In this document: in pieces, positions 29,365 through 37,067 of the stretch
Numbering within the stretch: the stretch's first letter is position 1
Layout: each line of letters begins with the position of its first letter
Assembly: GCA_035318985.1 (NCBI GenBank)
Contig: DATHDP010000098.1
Location: forward strand, 1-64,000
Length of the DNA stretch: 64,000 nucleotides
Source of the DNA: VBAS01 sp035318985
GTDB lineage: Bacteria; Bacteroidota; Bacteroidia; Chitinophagales; Chitinophagaceae
Direction of reading: 5' to 3'
The notes under the pieces: generated by a model
Database searches by the model: none
Told to the model about the DNA's origin: nothing
The model's input: only the letters and a program-made list of their open reading frames with translations
Program-made: the position numbers and the translations under genes

Positions 29365-30387
29365 ATGAAGAAACTCTTCTTAACCCTATTGTTCTTTTCA
29401 GGTATTGCTTCTGTCGCCTTAGCACAGGATCCTAATTTTTCACAATTTTTCGCTTCGCCGCTTACTTTAAATCCTGCTTTGACGGGTAAGTTCGATGGTA
29501 ATTTTCGTGTTGCCGGTAATTACAGAAACCAGTGGCCTTCCATAAACAATGCTTTTGTTACTAAAACCGGTTCCGCAGATTTTCATTTACTGAGAAATAA
29601 TTTACCTGAAATTGATCGTTGGGGTTTTGGCGTATTATTTATGAATGATCAAAATGGCAATGGTGCATTACGTACCAACCAGTTTTCACTTTCTACTGCT
29701 TATCATAAAGGACTTGATGAAAATGGTTATCACCAAATTGGTGTCGGGTTTCAGGGATCGTACACAGATAAAAGCCTTAATGTAAGTATGCTTGATTTTG
29801 AAGATGAGTTGACCGCACTTGGATTTACCGGTAACACCAGTGAAATATTTACTCAAAGTGATCTGCAGGTAAAATATATGGATATCAATGCCGGTATATT
29901 ATATAATGGAAGTACCAATGGTTATAATAGTTTTTATCTCGGCGCTTCTATGTATCATATCAATCGTCCGAAAGAAACTTTCCAGGGTGGCGAGTTTTAT
30001 TTGAATTCAAGAACGACTTTGCAAGCTGGTGGTAAAATGCCAACCAATCAGTATAATGCCTTTCATTTTAGCGCTAATTATAGTTTCCAGGCAAATGCTA
30101 ACAACCTGATGTTTGGCGGCGCCTATGCATTGAACCTTAATTATGATGAGGAAAACCCGGTAAATGTTTATATGGGGGCATGGGCAAGATTCAATAATGT
30201 TACGGATGCAGTCATTCCCTATGTCGGGTTGGAGTTTGGCGACGTCATGATCGGGGCTTCTTATGATGTAAACATTTCGAGCCTGCAGCCGGCATCTAAT
30301 ATGCGTGGCGGATTTGAGCTTTCTGTTATATATATAAAGAAACCGGTTGACAGGGATCTTAAAAAACTTAACTGTCCGAAATTCTGA
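29365..30387 (+). CDS. PorP/SprF family type IX secretion-associated membrane protein
   Basis: The 340-aa protein has a signal peptide (about 1-20, ending VALA-Q). It then shows the family opening DPNFSQFFASPLTLNPALTG and GNYRNQWPSI, followed by an outer-membrane barrel with amphipathic strands to the end. PorP/SprF proteins are outer-membrane partners of type IX secretion and gliding proteins, usually encoded beside a large adhesin such as SprB. No adhesin or other Por/Gld gene is in this window, so this is probably an orphan paralogue. A strong terminator follows at 30409-30435. Confidence 0.9.
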   Translation: MKKLFLTLLFFSGIASVALAQDPNFSQFFASPLTLNPALTGKFDGNFRVAGNYRNQWPSINNAFVTKTGSADFHLLRNNLPEIDRWGFGVLFMNDQNGNGALRTNQFSLSTAYHKGLDENGYHQIGVGFQGSYTDKSLNVSMLDFEDELTALGFTGNTSEIFTQSDLQVKYMDINAGILYNGSTNGYNSFYLGASMYHINRPKETFQGGEFYLNSRTTLQAGGKMPTNQYNAFHFSANYSFQANANNLMFGGAYALNLNYDEENPVNVYMGAWARFNNVTDAVIPYVGLEFGDVMIGASYDVNISSLQPASNMRGGFELSVIYIKKPVDRDLKKLNCPKF

Positions 30388-30408
30388 TTCAGCACAATAA
30401 TTTTTTAT

Positions 30409-30435
30409 AAAAGCGTTGCAATTTGCGACGCTTTT
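30409..30435 (+). terminator. Rho-independent terminator
   Basis: AAAAGCGTTGC and GCGACGCTTTT arms form an 11-bp stem (one G-U pair) around AATTT and are followed by ATTTT. It closes the PorP/SprF gene. Confidence 0.8.
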
Positions 30436-30477
30436 ATTTTGTGCAATAAATTTTTATCTTGTTCGCAAATTCAACCC

Positions 30478-31026
30478 ATGAAAAAAGTAGCCACCTCTTT
30501 TTTTCTTGTATTTCTATTTATTACCTCGAATGCACAGATGGATGTTGGTTATAATACCGCAGATGTGGGTGCCGAATTTCAATGGTATAAAGACGGAAAA
30601 TTCATTGGGCTTCATTTAGCTACAAATGCAAGACTTCATCATTCCTTTCATGCCACGATCGGTTATTATATGGCAGGCGATCCGACGGCTGCTTTTTATT
30701 ATAATATAAATAATGGCGGACTGGGTGGTGGATTGGGCTATCGTTATTATACAGGTCTAAGACCACATCGCTTTTTTATTGGAGCAAAAGCAGATCTGTT
30801 TACTTATAAAGTAGGGCTGGAAACACTAACACTCAATATTGAACCCCGTACTTCCATGATCTTCATTCCTTCTTTACAAACAGGTTATATGATCCTTATT
30901 AATGATATGTTCTTTATTACCCCAACCGCAAGCATTGGATATAAAATGAACCTCCAAAGTGACATGAGCTTAGATGAAGAAAAAGCAGTTGGGTTGTTTG
31001 GGATAAGTTGTGGCTTTAAATTTTAG
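30478..31026 (+). CDS. Secreted outer-membrane-like protein, unknown function
   Basis: The 182-aa product starts at MKKVATSFFLVFLFITSNAQ, a signal peptide cleaved near Ala-Gln. An in-frame upstream ATG-like start 39 bp earlier is rejected because it would bury the signal peptide. The mature part is rich in Gly, Tyr and alternating hydrophobic residues (GGLGGGLGYRYYTG, GYMILINDMFFITPTASIGY) and ends in FGISCGFKF with a terminal Phe, as outer-membrane beta-barrels do. I do not recognise a named family. It follows the PorP/SprF terminator and therefore has its own promoter. Confidence 0.7.
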   Translation: MKKVATSFFLVFLFITSNAQMDVGYNTADVGAEFQWYKDGKFIGLHLATNARLHHSFHATIGYYMAGDPTAAFYYNINNGGLGGGLGYRYYTGLRPHRFFIGAKADLFTYKVGLETLTLNIEPRTSMIFIPSLQTGYMILINDMFFITPTASIGYKMNLQSDMSLDEEKAVGLFGISCGFKF

Positions 31027-31078
31027 TCTAACCCTATTGCCGAAGATCTAGAATTTGCATAGACTTGAAAAAAGATGA

Positions 31079-31438
31079 TTAGTCATAACCGCTTTTAATA
31101 ATGGTTGAGATCATTTTAAACCGGCCGTTTGGCTTTATGAAATTTGGCGAATGTGCAGGTATTATTATTCCCTGGCCCGACTCGAGTAAATTTGATTCTT
31201 TATCAATAACGATCTCCGCCTTGCCTTCAAGGATCTGTACAAATGTGTCAAATGGGGAGGTCTTCTCTGTTAACCCTTCGCCACTGTCAAAAGACATTAC
31301 GCTTATATTGCCGGTGGACTTTTTGATGATCGTTTTGATCACTACAGAATTTGTCATATACTCAATAATTTCAACGATGATATGTGCTTTTGATTTCTCC
31401 AGCTCTGAACTATCTGCTTTTTTATCCTGATCTTTCAT
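31079..31438 (-). CDS. Small cupin-domain protein
   Basis: The 119-aa protein has a single cupin fold: SPFDTFVQILEGKAEIVIDK (motif 1) and LESGQGIIIPAHSPNFIK (motif 2), with one clear His in motif 2. Metal binding is thus uncertain. I chose the ATG at 31438 (MKDQDKK); a start 36 bp upstream (31474) would run close to the CRP-like palindrome at 31482-31497. The function may be sensing or a small-molecule isomerase; the sequence does not decide. A terminator lies behind the neighbouring operon at 31537-31565. Confidence 0.75.
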   Translation of the reverse strand: MKDQDKKADSSELEKSKAHIIVEIIEYMTNSVVIKTIIKKSTGNISVMSFDSGEGLTEKTSPFDTFVQILEGKAEIVIDKESNLLESGQGIIIPAHSPNFIKPNGRFKMISTIIKSGYD

Positions 31439-31481
31439 AAAGATGCTGTTATTGATGCTTTTTATTATTTCCAACGGCCGA

Positions 31482-31497
31482 GGTGATCTTTCTCACA
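31482..31497. promoter_or_regulatory. Possible CRP/FNR-type operator
   Basis: On the minus strand the bases read TGTGAGAAAGATCACC, matching TGTGA-N6-TCAC. The site is 43 bp before the cupin ATG at 31438. Confidence 0.3.
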
Positions 31498-31536
31498 TTT
31501 AACTTTAAGAATAAGACAAAGTATTAAGTAGAATAA

Positions 31537-31565
31537 AAAGGGCCAGGATAAAAATCCAGCCCTTT
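31537..31565 (-). terminator. Rho-independent terminator after DUF5670
   Basis: AAAGGGC...GCCCTTT arms with an inner GGAT/ATCC pair surround AAAA. On the minus strand the stem is followed by TTTATTCT. It ends the CsbD-DUF5670 unit and could also end a short transcript from the site at 31626-31660. Confidence 0.7.
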
Positions 31566-31625
31566 AATTTTATCCGCTAAACGCTATATTGCTATATTAA
31601 AGATAAGTAGCTGGTTCGCGGTGAT

Positions 31626-31660
31626 TATTATACGATTTTATGTTTATCTTATATAATTCA
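31626..31660 (-). promoter_or_regulatory. Site G of the shared GTAAC-N16-RTAACA element
   Basis: On the minus strand: TGAATTATATAAG, 16 bp, ATAATA. It is the weakest of the seven copies (box 2 has T for C) but keeps the exact spacer. No start codon lies between it and the terminator at 31537-31565. Confidence 0.45.
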
Positions 31661-31684
31661 CACATTTCATTACACTGGTAAATT

Positions 31685-31840
31685 CTACAAAATCTTCTTT
31701 CCCTGGATAACCCGCACTAATATAACTATTACCGCAATAACAAGCAGCACATGAATGATACCGCCTGCATGAAATGCAAAATACCCAAGCAGCCAACCAA
31801 TGATAAGGATAACAGCAACGATGTACAATAAATTATTCAT
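31685..31840 (-). CDS. DUF5670 / lmo0937-family small membrane protein
   Basis: A 51-aa protein with two hydrophobic helices: LLYIVAVILIIGWLLGYFAF and, after HAGGIIH, a second helix with VRVIQGKKIL at the end. The GGxIH turn and the RxIQG(K/R)K tail are the family marks. Members are widespread stress-induced membrane peptides of unknown function. It lies 42 bp downstream of csbD-like and probably shares its transcript, controlled from site E. Confidence 0.8.
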   Translation of the reverse strand: MNNLLYIVAVILIIGWLLGYFAFHAGGIIHVLLVIAVIVILVRVIQGKKIL

Positions 31841-31882
31841 GAATTTGTATTTTAAGATTTGATCTCCTTTGCTAAATACGAT

Positions 31883-32071
31883 TTACAGAGCTCCAATTAT
31901 TTTATGCAGTTCTTCTTTGGTTTTTCCCAATTTAGCCTGGAGCTTTCCAAGCATCTCGTCTTTCTTACCATCTAAAAACAACAGATCATTATCTGTGAGT
32001 GTTGCAAATTTCTGCTTGAGTTTTCCTTTTTGCTCATTCCAGTTTCCTTTTAATTCGATAATGGTTGTCAT
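31883..32071 (-). CDS. CsbD-like general stress protein
   Basis: The 62-aa hydrophilic helical protein shows the CsbD pattern: ELKGNWNEQKGKLKQKFA, then LTDNDLLFLDGKKDEMLGKL, then GKTKEELHKII. CsbD proteins are induced by envelope or general stress in many bacteria; their mechanism is unknown. The start codon is 64 bp downstream of site E, the same distance seen for other genes behind this element, so it is probably under the same control. Confidence 0.9.
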   Translation of the reverse strand: MTTIIELKGNWNEQKGKLKQKFATLTDNDLLFLDGKKDEMLGKLQAKLGKTKEELHKIIGAL

Positions 32072-32135
32072 TTTATTTTGATTTTAATTTTTATAAATAA
32101 ACTATTGTAAAGATGGATGTCTTTTACCTTGTGAC

Positions 32136-32170
32136 TGTTACAGAATTGAATAAAAAATTTACATTATTCA
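32136..32170 (-). promoter_or_regulatory. Site E of the shared GTAAC-N16-RTAACA element
   Basis: On the minus strand: TGAATAATGTAAA, 16 bp, GTAACA. It lies 64 bp before the csbD-like start codon. Confidence 0.65.
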
Positions 32171-32202
32171 TATGTACAGTAAAAAATAAGAACTACAAAA
32201 GA

Positions 32203-32227
32203 ACAGTCCCGGTAAAACAGGGACTGT
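32203..32227 (-). terminator. Rho-independent terminator
   Basis: Perfect 8-bp ACAGTCCC/GGGACTGT stem with a 9-nt loop; on the minus strand it is followed by TCTTTTG. It lies downstream of the 23-aa ORF and upstream of site E, so it separates the two units. Confidence 0.65.
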
Positions 32228-32333
32228 AGGTCAAAACCAACGCCATAAAAAATCGCTTATGTGTAACCTATACATTTCAACGTTTGATTTTTCTCTGGTC
32301 GAAATGCGAGACTAAAAAAAACTTCCCGGAAGG

Positions 32334-32405
32334 TTAAGTATTAAAATTATCCCCGGCTATTAATAATGCTATCATAATAAAAGGTAAATATTGAAAGAGT
32401 GCCAT
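32334..32405 (-). CDS. Putative 23-aa hydrophobic peptide
   Basis: The ORF encodes MALFQYLPFIMIALLIAGDN plus FNT, one possible membrane helix. Its ATG lies 51 bp downstream of site F, close to the 55-66 bp seen for the other genes behind the element, and a terminator follows 107 bp after its stop. That placement is the main support; coding by itself cannot be shown at this length. It occupies the 417-bp gap 32072-32488, which otherwise holds site E, the terminator and site F. Confidence 0.4.
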   Translation of the reverse strand: MALFQYLPFIMIALLIAGDNFNT

Positions 32406-32456
32406 AAAAGGATTTTATGCTATTTGTATAAAGATGGGGTCGCTTACATTCATAAC

Positions 32457-32491
32457 TGTTACAAGACTAAAGGAGAATGTTACATCATTCA
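32457..32491 (-). promoter_or_regulatory. Site F of the shared element, overlapping AraC stop
   Basis: On the minus strand: TGAATGATGTAAC, 16 bp, GTAACA. The first TGA is also the stop codon of the AraC-like gene at 32489-33049. Confidence 0.65.
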
Positions 32492-33049
32492 CAGGTTTTC
32501 AAGCATCGTCAATCTTTTCTCACGAAGCTGTTTGAAGTGTGATGGAGTAAGGCCGGTGATTTTCTTGAACTGGGCGGAAAGATGCGCCACACTGCTGTAA
32601 TGCATGAGGTAAGCAATTTCAGTAAGATTAAGTTCATTATAAACCAGTAATTCTTTTACCCGTTCAATTTTATGTGCAATAATGAATTTTTCAATTGTAG
32701 TACCCTGAACTTCTGAAAAAAGATTAGCGAGGTAAGTATAATTGTGGTTTAACTTCTGGCTTAAATGATCAGAAAAATTGATCGCCAAAGGTTCTTCTGA
32801 ATAATGGATCAATTCAATAATAACATTTTTTATCTTTTGGATCAACACACTTTTCTTGTCATCCAATAATTCAAGACCCGACTTCAGCAACGCCACTTTG
32901 AACTGATCATGCTGCTCAGCTGAAATTTCTTCCATGATCTCAGCTTCGCCTAATTCCACAACAATATAATGCAACCCTAATTTTTCGAGTTCCGCTTTTA
33001 CTACCATTTTGCAGCGGATACAAACCATGTTTTTAATATATAATTTCAA
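32489..33049 (-). CDS. AraC-type regulator with N-terminal HMA-like domain
   Basis: The 186-aa protein has an N-terminal ferredoxin-like part (about 1-70, KNMVCIRCKMVVKAELEKLG) with a CxxC that resembles heavy-metal-associated domains. A C-terminal AraC HTH pair (about 95-180) follows: KIERVKELLVYNELNLTEIA and MHYSSVAHLSAQFKKITGLT, then PSHFKQLREKR. The start codon is TTG; a paralogue at 40653-41270 is homologous from the same position and also uses TTG, which supports it over the ATG seven codons later. It probably senses a metal or redox state and binds DNA. No ligand domain of classical AraC type is present. It is a candidate binder of the shared element nearby. Confidence 0.85.
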   Translation of the reverse strand: MKLYIKNMVCIRCKMVVKAELEKLGLHYIVVELGEAEIMEEISAEQHDQFKVALLKSGLELLDDKKSVLIQKIKNVIIELIHYSEEPLAINFSDHLSQKLNHNYTYLANLFSEVQGTTIEKFIIAHKIERVKELLVYNELNLTEIAYLMHYSSVAHLSAQFKKITGLTPSHFKQLREKRLTMLENL

Positions 33050-33207
33050 AAGATCTGTTTTGTTATTAAATGATTCCGATTTTTAATTCCAGATAATGAG
33101 TCATGATTCCTGAGGCTGCCGGCAAAACCACCTTGAATTTACCTTAATTTTTCCATACCAGGTCTCTTTGCGGGTCCATTAACCATTTCATATCACTAAA
33201 TGAAAAA

Positions 33208-33233
33208 AACCGCCCTGATCAAGTCGGGCGGTT
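33208..33233 (-). terminator. Rho-independent terminator
   Basis: AACCGCCC/GGGCGGTT stem with a 10-nt loop; on the minus strand it is followed by TTTTTC. It closes the PepSY-like gene (stop at 33255). Confidence 0.8.
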
Positions 33234-33254
33234 CAAATTCTTTGATCTCCAAAA

Positions 33255-33857
33255 TCAATAATTATACTTTACCAGCTGCCCGTCACTCCTATAATAGAAA
33301 TATGTTGGTTTCCCTCCTAATATGTCTTTGACCCGGAATATATCTTTTACAACATTTGGCACCTCAATTTTTATAACATCATCCAGCCTTGTATTGGGGT
33401 TGCTTTTAAAAATAGCATCTATAACATTTACTGGCATTTCATTTCTTGTTACCGGTGTTCTTGTATCCCTTCTTTCGCCATTTGCATGGTACACTGCTGT
33501 TGACCTGTACCATCCATTTCCAAAGGTTGCTGTCCAATCACCACGGTATTTACTCCAGCTAACATTGACTGCATTAGGATAATCTCTTTGAAATGCAGCG
33601 CTTACTTTGGTCGGTTGGTTTTTAGAAGCCATCGGGGCTTTGCCGTTCTTATCTGAAGTACCAGCCCAGACTTTTTTATTATGCTCCTCTTGCTGTTTCT
33701 TTTCATTTGCCTCTTTCGCTTTTTGTTCACTACTTCCCTGCTTCGCAGATTTTTCGTTCTTTGATTTATCATTTCCTTTTCCGTTATCACTGTTTCCCTG
33801 GCCGATCATCGTTAAACTAAAAATGAACCCGGTACTTAATAAAAAAAACTTTTTCAT
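33255..33857 (-). CDS. Secreted PepSY-like-domain protein
   Basis: The 200-aa protein has a signal peptide (about 1-19, ending MIGQ). A charged Lys/Glu/Gln/Asn-rich spacer follows (about 20-70), then a BLIP/PepSY-like domain with PTKVSAAFQRDYPNAVNVSW, then SKYRGDWTATF. A second half ends GGKPTYFYYRSDGQLVKYNY. These periplasmic domains are frequent in Bacteroidota near regulators and envelope proteins; their ligands are unknown. The gene is followed by a strong terminator and begins 10 bp after the stop of the upstream beta-barrel gene, so the two form an operon. Confidence 0.8.
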   Translation of the reverse strand: MKKFFLLSTGFIFSLTMIGQGNSDNGKGNDKSKNEKSAKQGSSEQKAKEANEKKQQEEHNKKVWAGTSDKNGKAPMASKNQPTKVSAAFQRDYPNAVNVSWSKYRGDWTATFGNGWYRSTAVYHANGERRDTRTPVTRNEMPVNVIDAIFKSNPNTRLDDVIKIEVPNVVKDIFRVKDILGGKPTYFYYRSDGQLVKYNY

Positions 33858-33867
33858 ACTATTATTT

Positions 33868-34560
33868 TTAAAACCTGTAACCTAAAGAAAAGCCAAAGCC
33901 AGTGTTTTTGGCGGATGTTTTATCATTGGATGAACCTTCATATTCCGGGTTGATCTTAGTAAGACCCAATTGTGTATTTAATTGAAAAGAAACTCTATTG
34001 CCAAATTCATAACCTACCAGCATGTTAGCTCCTGCATCCATCGGCTTGATATAAACTACATCATCCGGATCGGAACTCTTCACTGTTTTTTGAAACTTTA
34101 TTTTTTCGGTTAGGCTGGATCCGCCTCCTTCATATGTTGCCTTACCACCGATACCAAATGCGACATAAGGACCAAACCCCAATAACAGGTGTCCCTTTCC
34201 CAGCATTGGTTTGTAAAGAAAATTAAGAGGTAATTCCAGGTATGAAATTTTTATAGTTGTATTAAAAGATTGTCCAAGAATAACATCTTCACTTTTTGCT
34301 CCCTTTATAGAATAAAGCAACCCTGGTTGAAAATAAAAATCAATTCCCACCGGAATTTCTGCATTGATGCCGATATTAAAGCCGGTCAACATATCATTTT
34401 TTAATTTCTCGTCATTTTCATCCTTGCCATTAATATTCTGAAAGTTTACTCCTGCACGAAGACCAAAACTTGTACCACCTGCATGAGATGTTTTTTGCTG
34501 CGCCTGCGAAAAAATTGTTCCTAAAACCATTACTGCAATTAAACTGATTCTTTTTTTCAT
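33868..34560 (-). CDS. Outer-membrane beta-barrel protein
   Basis: The 230-aa protein has a signal peptide (about 1-20, ending FSQAQ) and an OMP_b-brl_2-like barrel: SFGLRAGVNFQNING, FNIGINAEIPVGIDFYFQPG, YLELPLNFLYKPMLG, LLLGFGPYVAFGIGG and the closing GFGFSLGYRF with terminal Phe. The usual eight-strand small barrel size fits. The role is unknown. It lies upstream of the PepSY-like gene in a two-gene operon. Confidence 0.85.
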   Translation of the reverse strand: MKKRISLIAVMVLGTIFSQAQQKTSHAGGTSFGLRAGVNFQNINGKDENDEKLKNDMLTGFNIGINAEIPVGIDFYFQPGLLYSIKGAKSEDVILGQSFNTTIKISYLELPLNFLYKPMLGKGHLLLGFGPYVAFGIGGKATYEGGGSSLTEKIKFQKTVKSSDPDDVVYIKPMDAGANMLVGYEFGNRVSFQLNTQLGLTKINPEYEGSSNDKTSAKNTGFGFSLGYRF

Positions 34561-34633
34561 TTTATTTTGTTTGATCTATTCTTATAAAAATTTTGTTTTA
34601 AAACTCATTTGATAAATGACAGGTGGTCTTTTA

Positions 34634-35317
34634 TTATTTACCACCATTCTTTTCTGCTTCTTTCGCAGCCTCTGCTTTCATCTTTTCATTGGCGGAAATA
34701 ACGAAATCCACCCGGCGATTTTGTGATTGGCCGTCATCTGTGTCATTGGTATACCTGGGCAGCGTTTCACCAAATCCAATAATAGTGAGTCGTGAAGTAG
34801 TGATCCCATTTCCGGATAAATAATAGGAAACAGTGGAAGCTCTTTCTTCTGATAATTTCTGATTGTAACGAGTAGTTCCTTTACTGTCTGTGTGTCCCTG
34901 TACCTCTATGTTTGTGTCCGGGTATTTTTGCAAAATGGCTAGTAATTTACTTAAGTTAGTACGGGCATCAGTTGTAAGACCGGATTGATCAAAGCCAAAT
35001 AATATCTTACTGTTAAACTCTATGACGATCCCTTCTCCTACCCTAACTACTTCTGCATCCGGAATTTCCTTTTTCATTTCTTCTGCCTGCTTATCCATTT
35101 TGCGCCCGATAACGGCTCCGGTCACTCCACCAGCAACAGCTCCAATAATAGCACCCATCGCTGTATTACCTGCTGCTTTACCAATAACTGCACCTGCAGC
35201 TGCGCCACCAGCTGTTCCTATTACAGCTCCTTTTTGTGTCTTATTCATTGTTTTACATCCTGCAGAAAAAATGGCGACTACTAAAAAACTGGCGACTAAA
35301 ATTTTAAATGTTTTCAT
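34634..35317 (-). CDS. OmpA-family lipoprotein with glycine zipper
   Basis: The 227-aa protein has a lipobox FSAGC (Cys 21). A glycine-zipper membrane segment follows (about 29-74, GTAGGAAAGAVIGKAAG), then an OmpA_C peptidoglycan-binding domain (about 95-215) with IEVQGHTDSKGTTRYNQKLS and LTIIGFGETLPR, SQNRRVDFVI. It should anchor the outer membrane to peptidoglycan. A charged tail (KMKAEAAKEAEKN) ends the protein. The upstream gap (35318-35489) contains only T-rich sequence and the M48 terminator. Confidence 0.9.
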   Translation of the reverse strand: MKTFKILVASFLVVAIFSAGCKTMNKTQKGAVIGTAGGAAAGAVIGKAAGNTAMGAIIGAVAGGVTGAVIGRKMDKQAEEMKKEIPDAEVVRVGEGIVIEFNSKILFGFDQSGLTTDARTNLSKLLAILQKYPDTNIEVQGHTDSKGTTRYNQKLSEERASTVSYYLSGNGITTSRLTIIGFGETLPRYTNDTDDGQSQNRRVDFVISANEKMKAEAAKEAEKNGGK

Positions 35318-35465
35318 AATGCTTGTTTAAATTGTTAATACAGTATCTTTTTTTTATTAATAAATTTTTTTCTTTTCTCTCTGTTCTTTGAATTCCATCG
35401 AAGACGCATCATAACGAATAAGACATTTGTTGCATTAAGTAGAAAGTAAAAAATAAAGAATGGCG

Positions 35466-35489
35466 CTAACCGCTATATGATCCGGTTAG
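35466..35489 (-). terminator. Probable terminator of the M48 gene
   Basis: CTAACCG/CGGTTAG stem with a 10-nt loop directly after the M48 stop; T-rich sequence follows on the minus strand after a short GC stretch. Confidence 0.5.
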
Positions 35490-36296
35490 TTAATTTCTTA
35501 CAGGATTGTAAAACTGTAATGCCTGCGGCATATATGATTTTATATTTGCAATTCTTGTTTCGTCAGAGGGATGACTACTTAAAAACGCAGGTGGTTTTGC
35601 TCCGCCGGCTGCAGCCATTCTTTCCCAGAATGGAATTGCTTCCTGTGGATTATAACCTGCCATAGCTGAAAAATATAGTCCGAATTTATCAGCTTCTGTT
35701 TCTTCTTTGCGTGAAAAAGGTAATGTTCCTCCTACAGTGCTTCCAATACCATAAGCTGTCATGAAAAGTTCTTGTGTTTCAGCAGGCTTACTTGACACGG
35801 CTACCTGTAGTGCAACACCACCCAACTGCTGCAATAAAGCCTGGCTCATTCTTTCGCTGCCGTGTTGTGCAACTGCGTGGGCAATTTCATGTCCTAATAC
35901 AACAGCCAACGCAGCTTCATTTCTTGTAATGGGTAATAAACCGGTGTACACTACTACTTTTCCGCCGGGCATGCACCATGCGTTTGCCTCTTTATTATCT
36001 ACCAGGTTAAATACCCATTGATATCCTTCCAGGATCGACGTTTGTCCTTTACCATCATAATAAGTTTTAATAGCAGCAGCAATACGAGATCCCACGCGGC
36101 GAACCATTTCAGCGTCTTTATTGGTGGTTGCGTTAACAACACTATTGGCATTTAAAAAAGTCTGGTATTCTTCTTTAGCCATTGATTGTAATTCCGGTTC
36201 CGAAACCAGGCTCAATTGTTTACGACCCGTTACCACGTTTTCTGCGCAACTGATAAAAACAAAAACAACCAAAAAGAAAGTAACTATTTTTTTCAT
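35490..36296 (-). CDS. M48-family metallopeptidase lipoprotein
   Basis: The 268-aa protein has a lipobox VFISC (Cys 17). The zinc site is HEIAHAVAQH (HExxH at 136-140), and the third ligand is in EETEADKFGL. NAWCMPGGKVVVYTGL is the usual substrate-side strand of LoiP/BepA/YcaL-type proteases. These act on misfolded envelope proteins in the periplasm. It is monocistronic, followed by a hairpin, and divergent from the micro-protein/Mla unit. No copy of the shared element points toward it. Confidence 0.92.
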   Translation of the reverse strand: MKKIVTFFLVVFVFISCAENVVTGRKQLSLVSEPELQSMAKEEYQTFLNANSVVNATTNKDAEMVRRVGSRIAAAIKTYYDGKGQTSILEGYQWVFNLVDNKEANAWCMPGGKVVVYTGLLPITRNEAALAVVLGHEIAHAVAQHGSERMSQALLQQLGGVALQVAVSSKPAETQELFMTAYGIGSTVGGTLPFSRKEETEADKFGLYFSAMAGYNPQEAIPFWERMAAAGGAKPPAFLSSHPSDETRIANIKSYMPQALQFYNPVRN

Positions 36297-36465
36297 TTGA
36301 AAATTTTATAGATAAGAAACATGCAGTAGTTGCAAAAGCCGCAAAAGGGCTTATCAAGTAATACCATGTCAAAAACGATCAACGAAGGTGATTCTCTTTG
36401 TTCACATCAGTGTTATACAATTAAAAAAGATTGTTGTAAGATTCACAGGTTTAAGTAAGTATATA

Positions 36466-36500
36466 TGAATGATGTAACTTATTTCAATGATTGTATAACA
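36466..36500 (+). promoter_or_regulatory. Site A of the shared GTAAC-N16-RTAACA element
   Basis: TGAATGATGTAAC, 16 bp, ATAACA. It lies 61 bp before the first micro-protein ATG, in the 265-bp gap 36297-36561. A small GTATAA/TTATAC palindrome overlaps box 2. Confidence 0.7.
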
Positions 36501-36561
36501 ATTATACTTAACAGGTAGCAGACCTTTAGTTTGTTATATAACCGCAGATTAAAATAAAATT

Positions 36562-36663
36562 ATGAAACAACGATATACTTACGCTGGCTTTATTGTTCCT
36601 CTGTTCTTTTCAACTTTTTTACTGATTTCAGCATTTATTCTTTTATTCAGCTATTTCGGTTGA
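36562..36663 (+). CDS. 33-aa micro-membrane protein (paralogue of 36942-37040)
   Basis: The ORF encodes a short MKQRYTYAGF start, one long hydrophobic helix and the end LLFSYFG. A second ORF 280 bp downstream encodes MKRFTYPGF, a helix, and LLFNYSG. Two related tiny ORFs with the same frame ends and diverged middles argue strongly for coding. It is the first ORF behind site A. It is probably an inner-membrane peptide; the function is unknown. Confidence 0.65.
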   Translation: MKQRYTYAGFIVPLFFSTFLLISAFILLFSYFG

Positions 36664-36769
36664 GTTAATAGTGGCTAATCAAAAAAACTGTTTCAAAGAG
36701 TCAGAAGAGAAGGTTTTGTGAAATATTTGAAATATTGTGAATCTATAATTTAAAAAAACTGAACACATT

Positions 36770-36904
36770 ATGCAAGCTTTAATCATAGCATTGAAAATAA
36801 CTCCTGTATTTGTGGGGGTAACTCTTGCCACAATTGGAATGCTTATACTAGTATATATCATAATTGTCATTAGTAAAAAGGAACGCAATTCATTTCTTAC
36901 ATAG
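36770..36904 (+). CDS. 44-aa micro-membrane protein
   Basis: The ORF encodes MQALIIALKITPVFVGVTLA and a second part with a long hydrophobic run (MLILVYIIIVIS) followed by a basic, polar tail (KKERNSFLT). The positive tail suggests the C-terminus stays in the cytoplasm. It sits between the two related micro-ORFs. I do not recognise a family; the support is composition and position. Confidence 0.5.
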   Translation: MQALIIALKITPVFVGVTLATIGMLILVYIIIVISKKERNSFLT

Positions 36905-36941
36905 ACAATTGAAGATCATTTATAGGTCAAATTTAAAAAAT

Positions 36942-37040
36942 ATGAAACGATTTACTTACCCTGGCTTTATTATCGCACTGGTTTTTGGAGTTCTGTTTCT
37001 CATTATATCATCTATCCTTCTTTTCAACTATTCCGGTTAA
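36942..37040 (+). CDS. 32-aa micro-membrane protein (paralogue of 36562-36663)
   Basis: Start MKRFTYPGFIIALVFGVLFL, end SSILLFNYSG. It shares the K-R/F-TY-GF opening and the ILLF(S/N)Y(F/S)G end with the ORF at 36562. It lies 27 bp upstream of the MlaE-like permease, so it may be co-transcribed with the lipid transporter. Confidence 0.65.
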   Translation: MKRFTYPGFIIALVFGVLFLIISSILLFNYSG

Positions 37041-37067
37041 ATATTGAAACCGCTAAAAAAATAAAAA

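Noticed and set aside
33061..33200. A site-like sequence upstream of the first AraC-like gene (GGAATCATGACTC)
   Set aside because: Neither box matches and the spacer does not fit.
36721..36770. A possible eighth GTAAC-N16 site before the 44-aa ORF (GTGAATCTATAATT)
   Set aside because: The second box is absent at the fixed 16-bp spacing.
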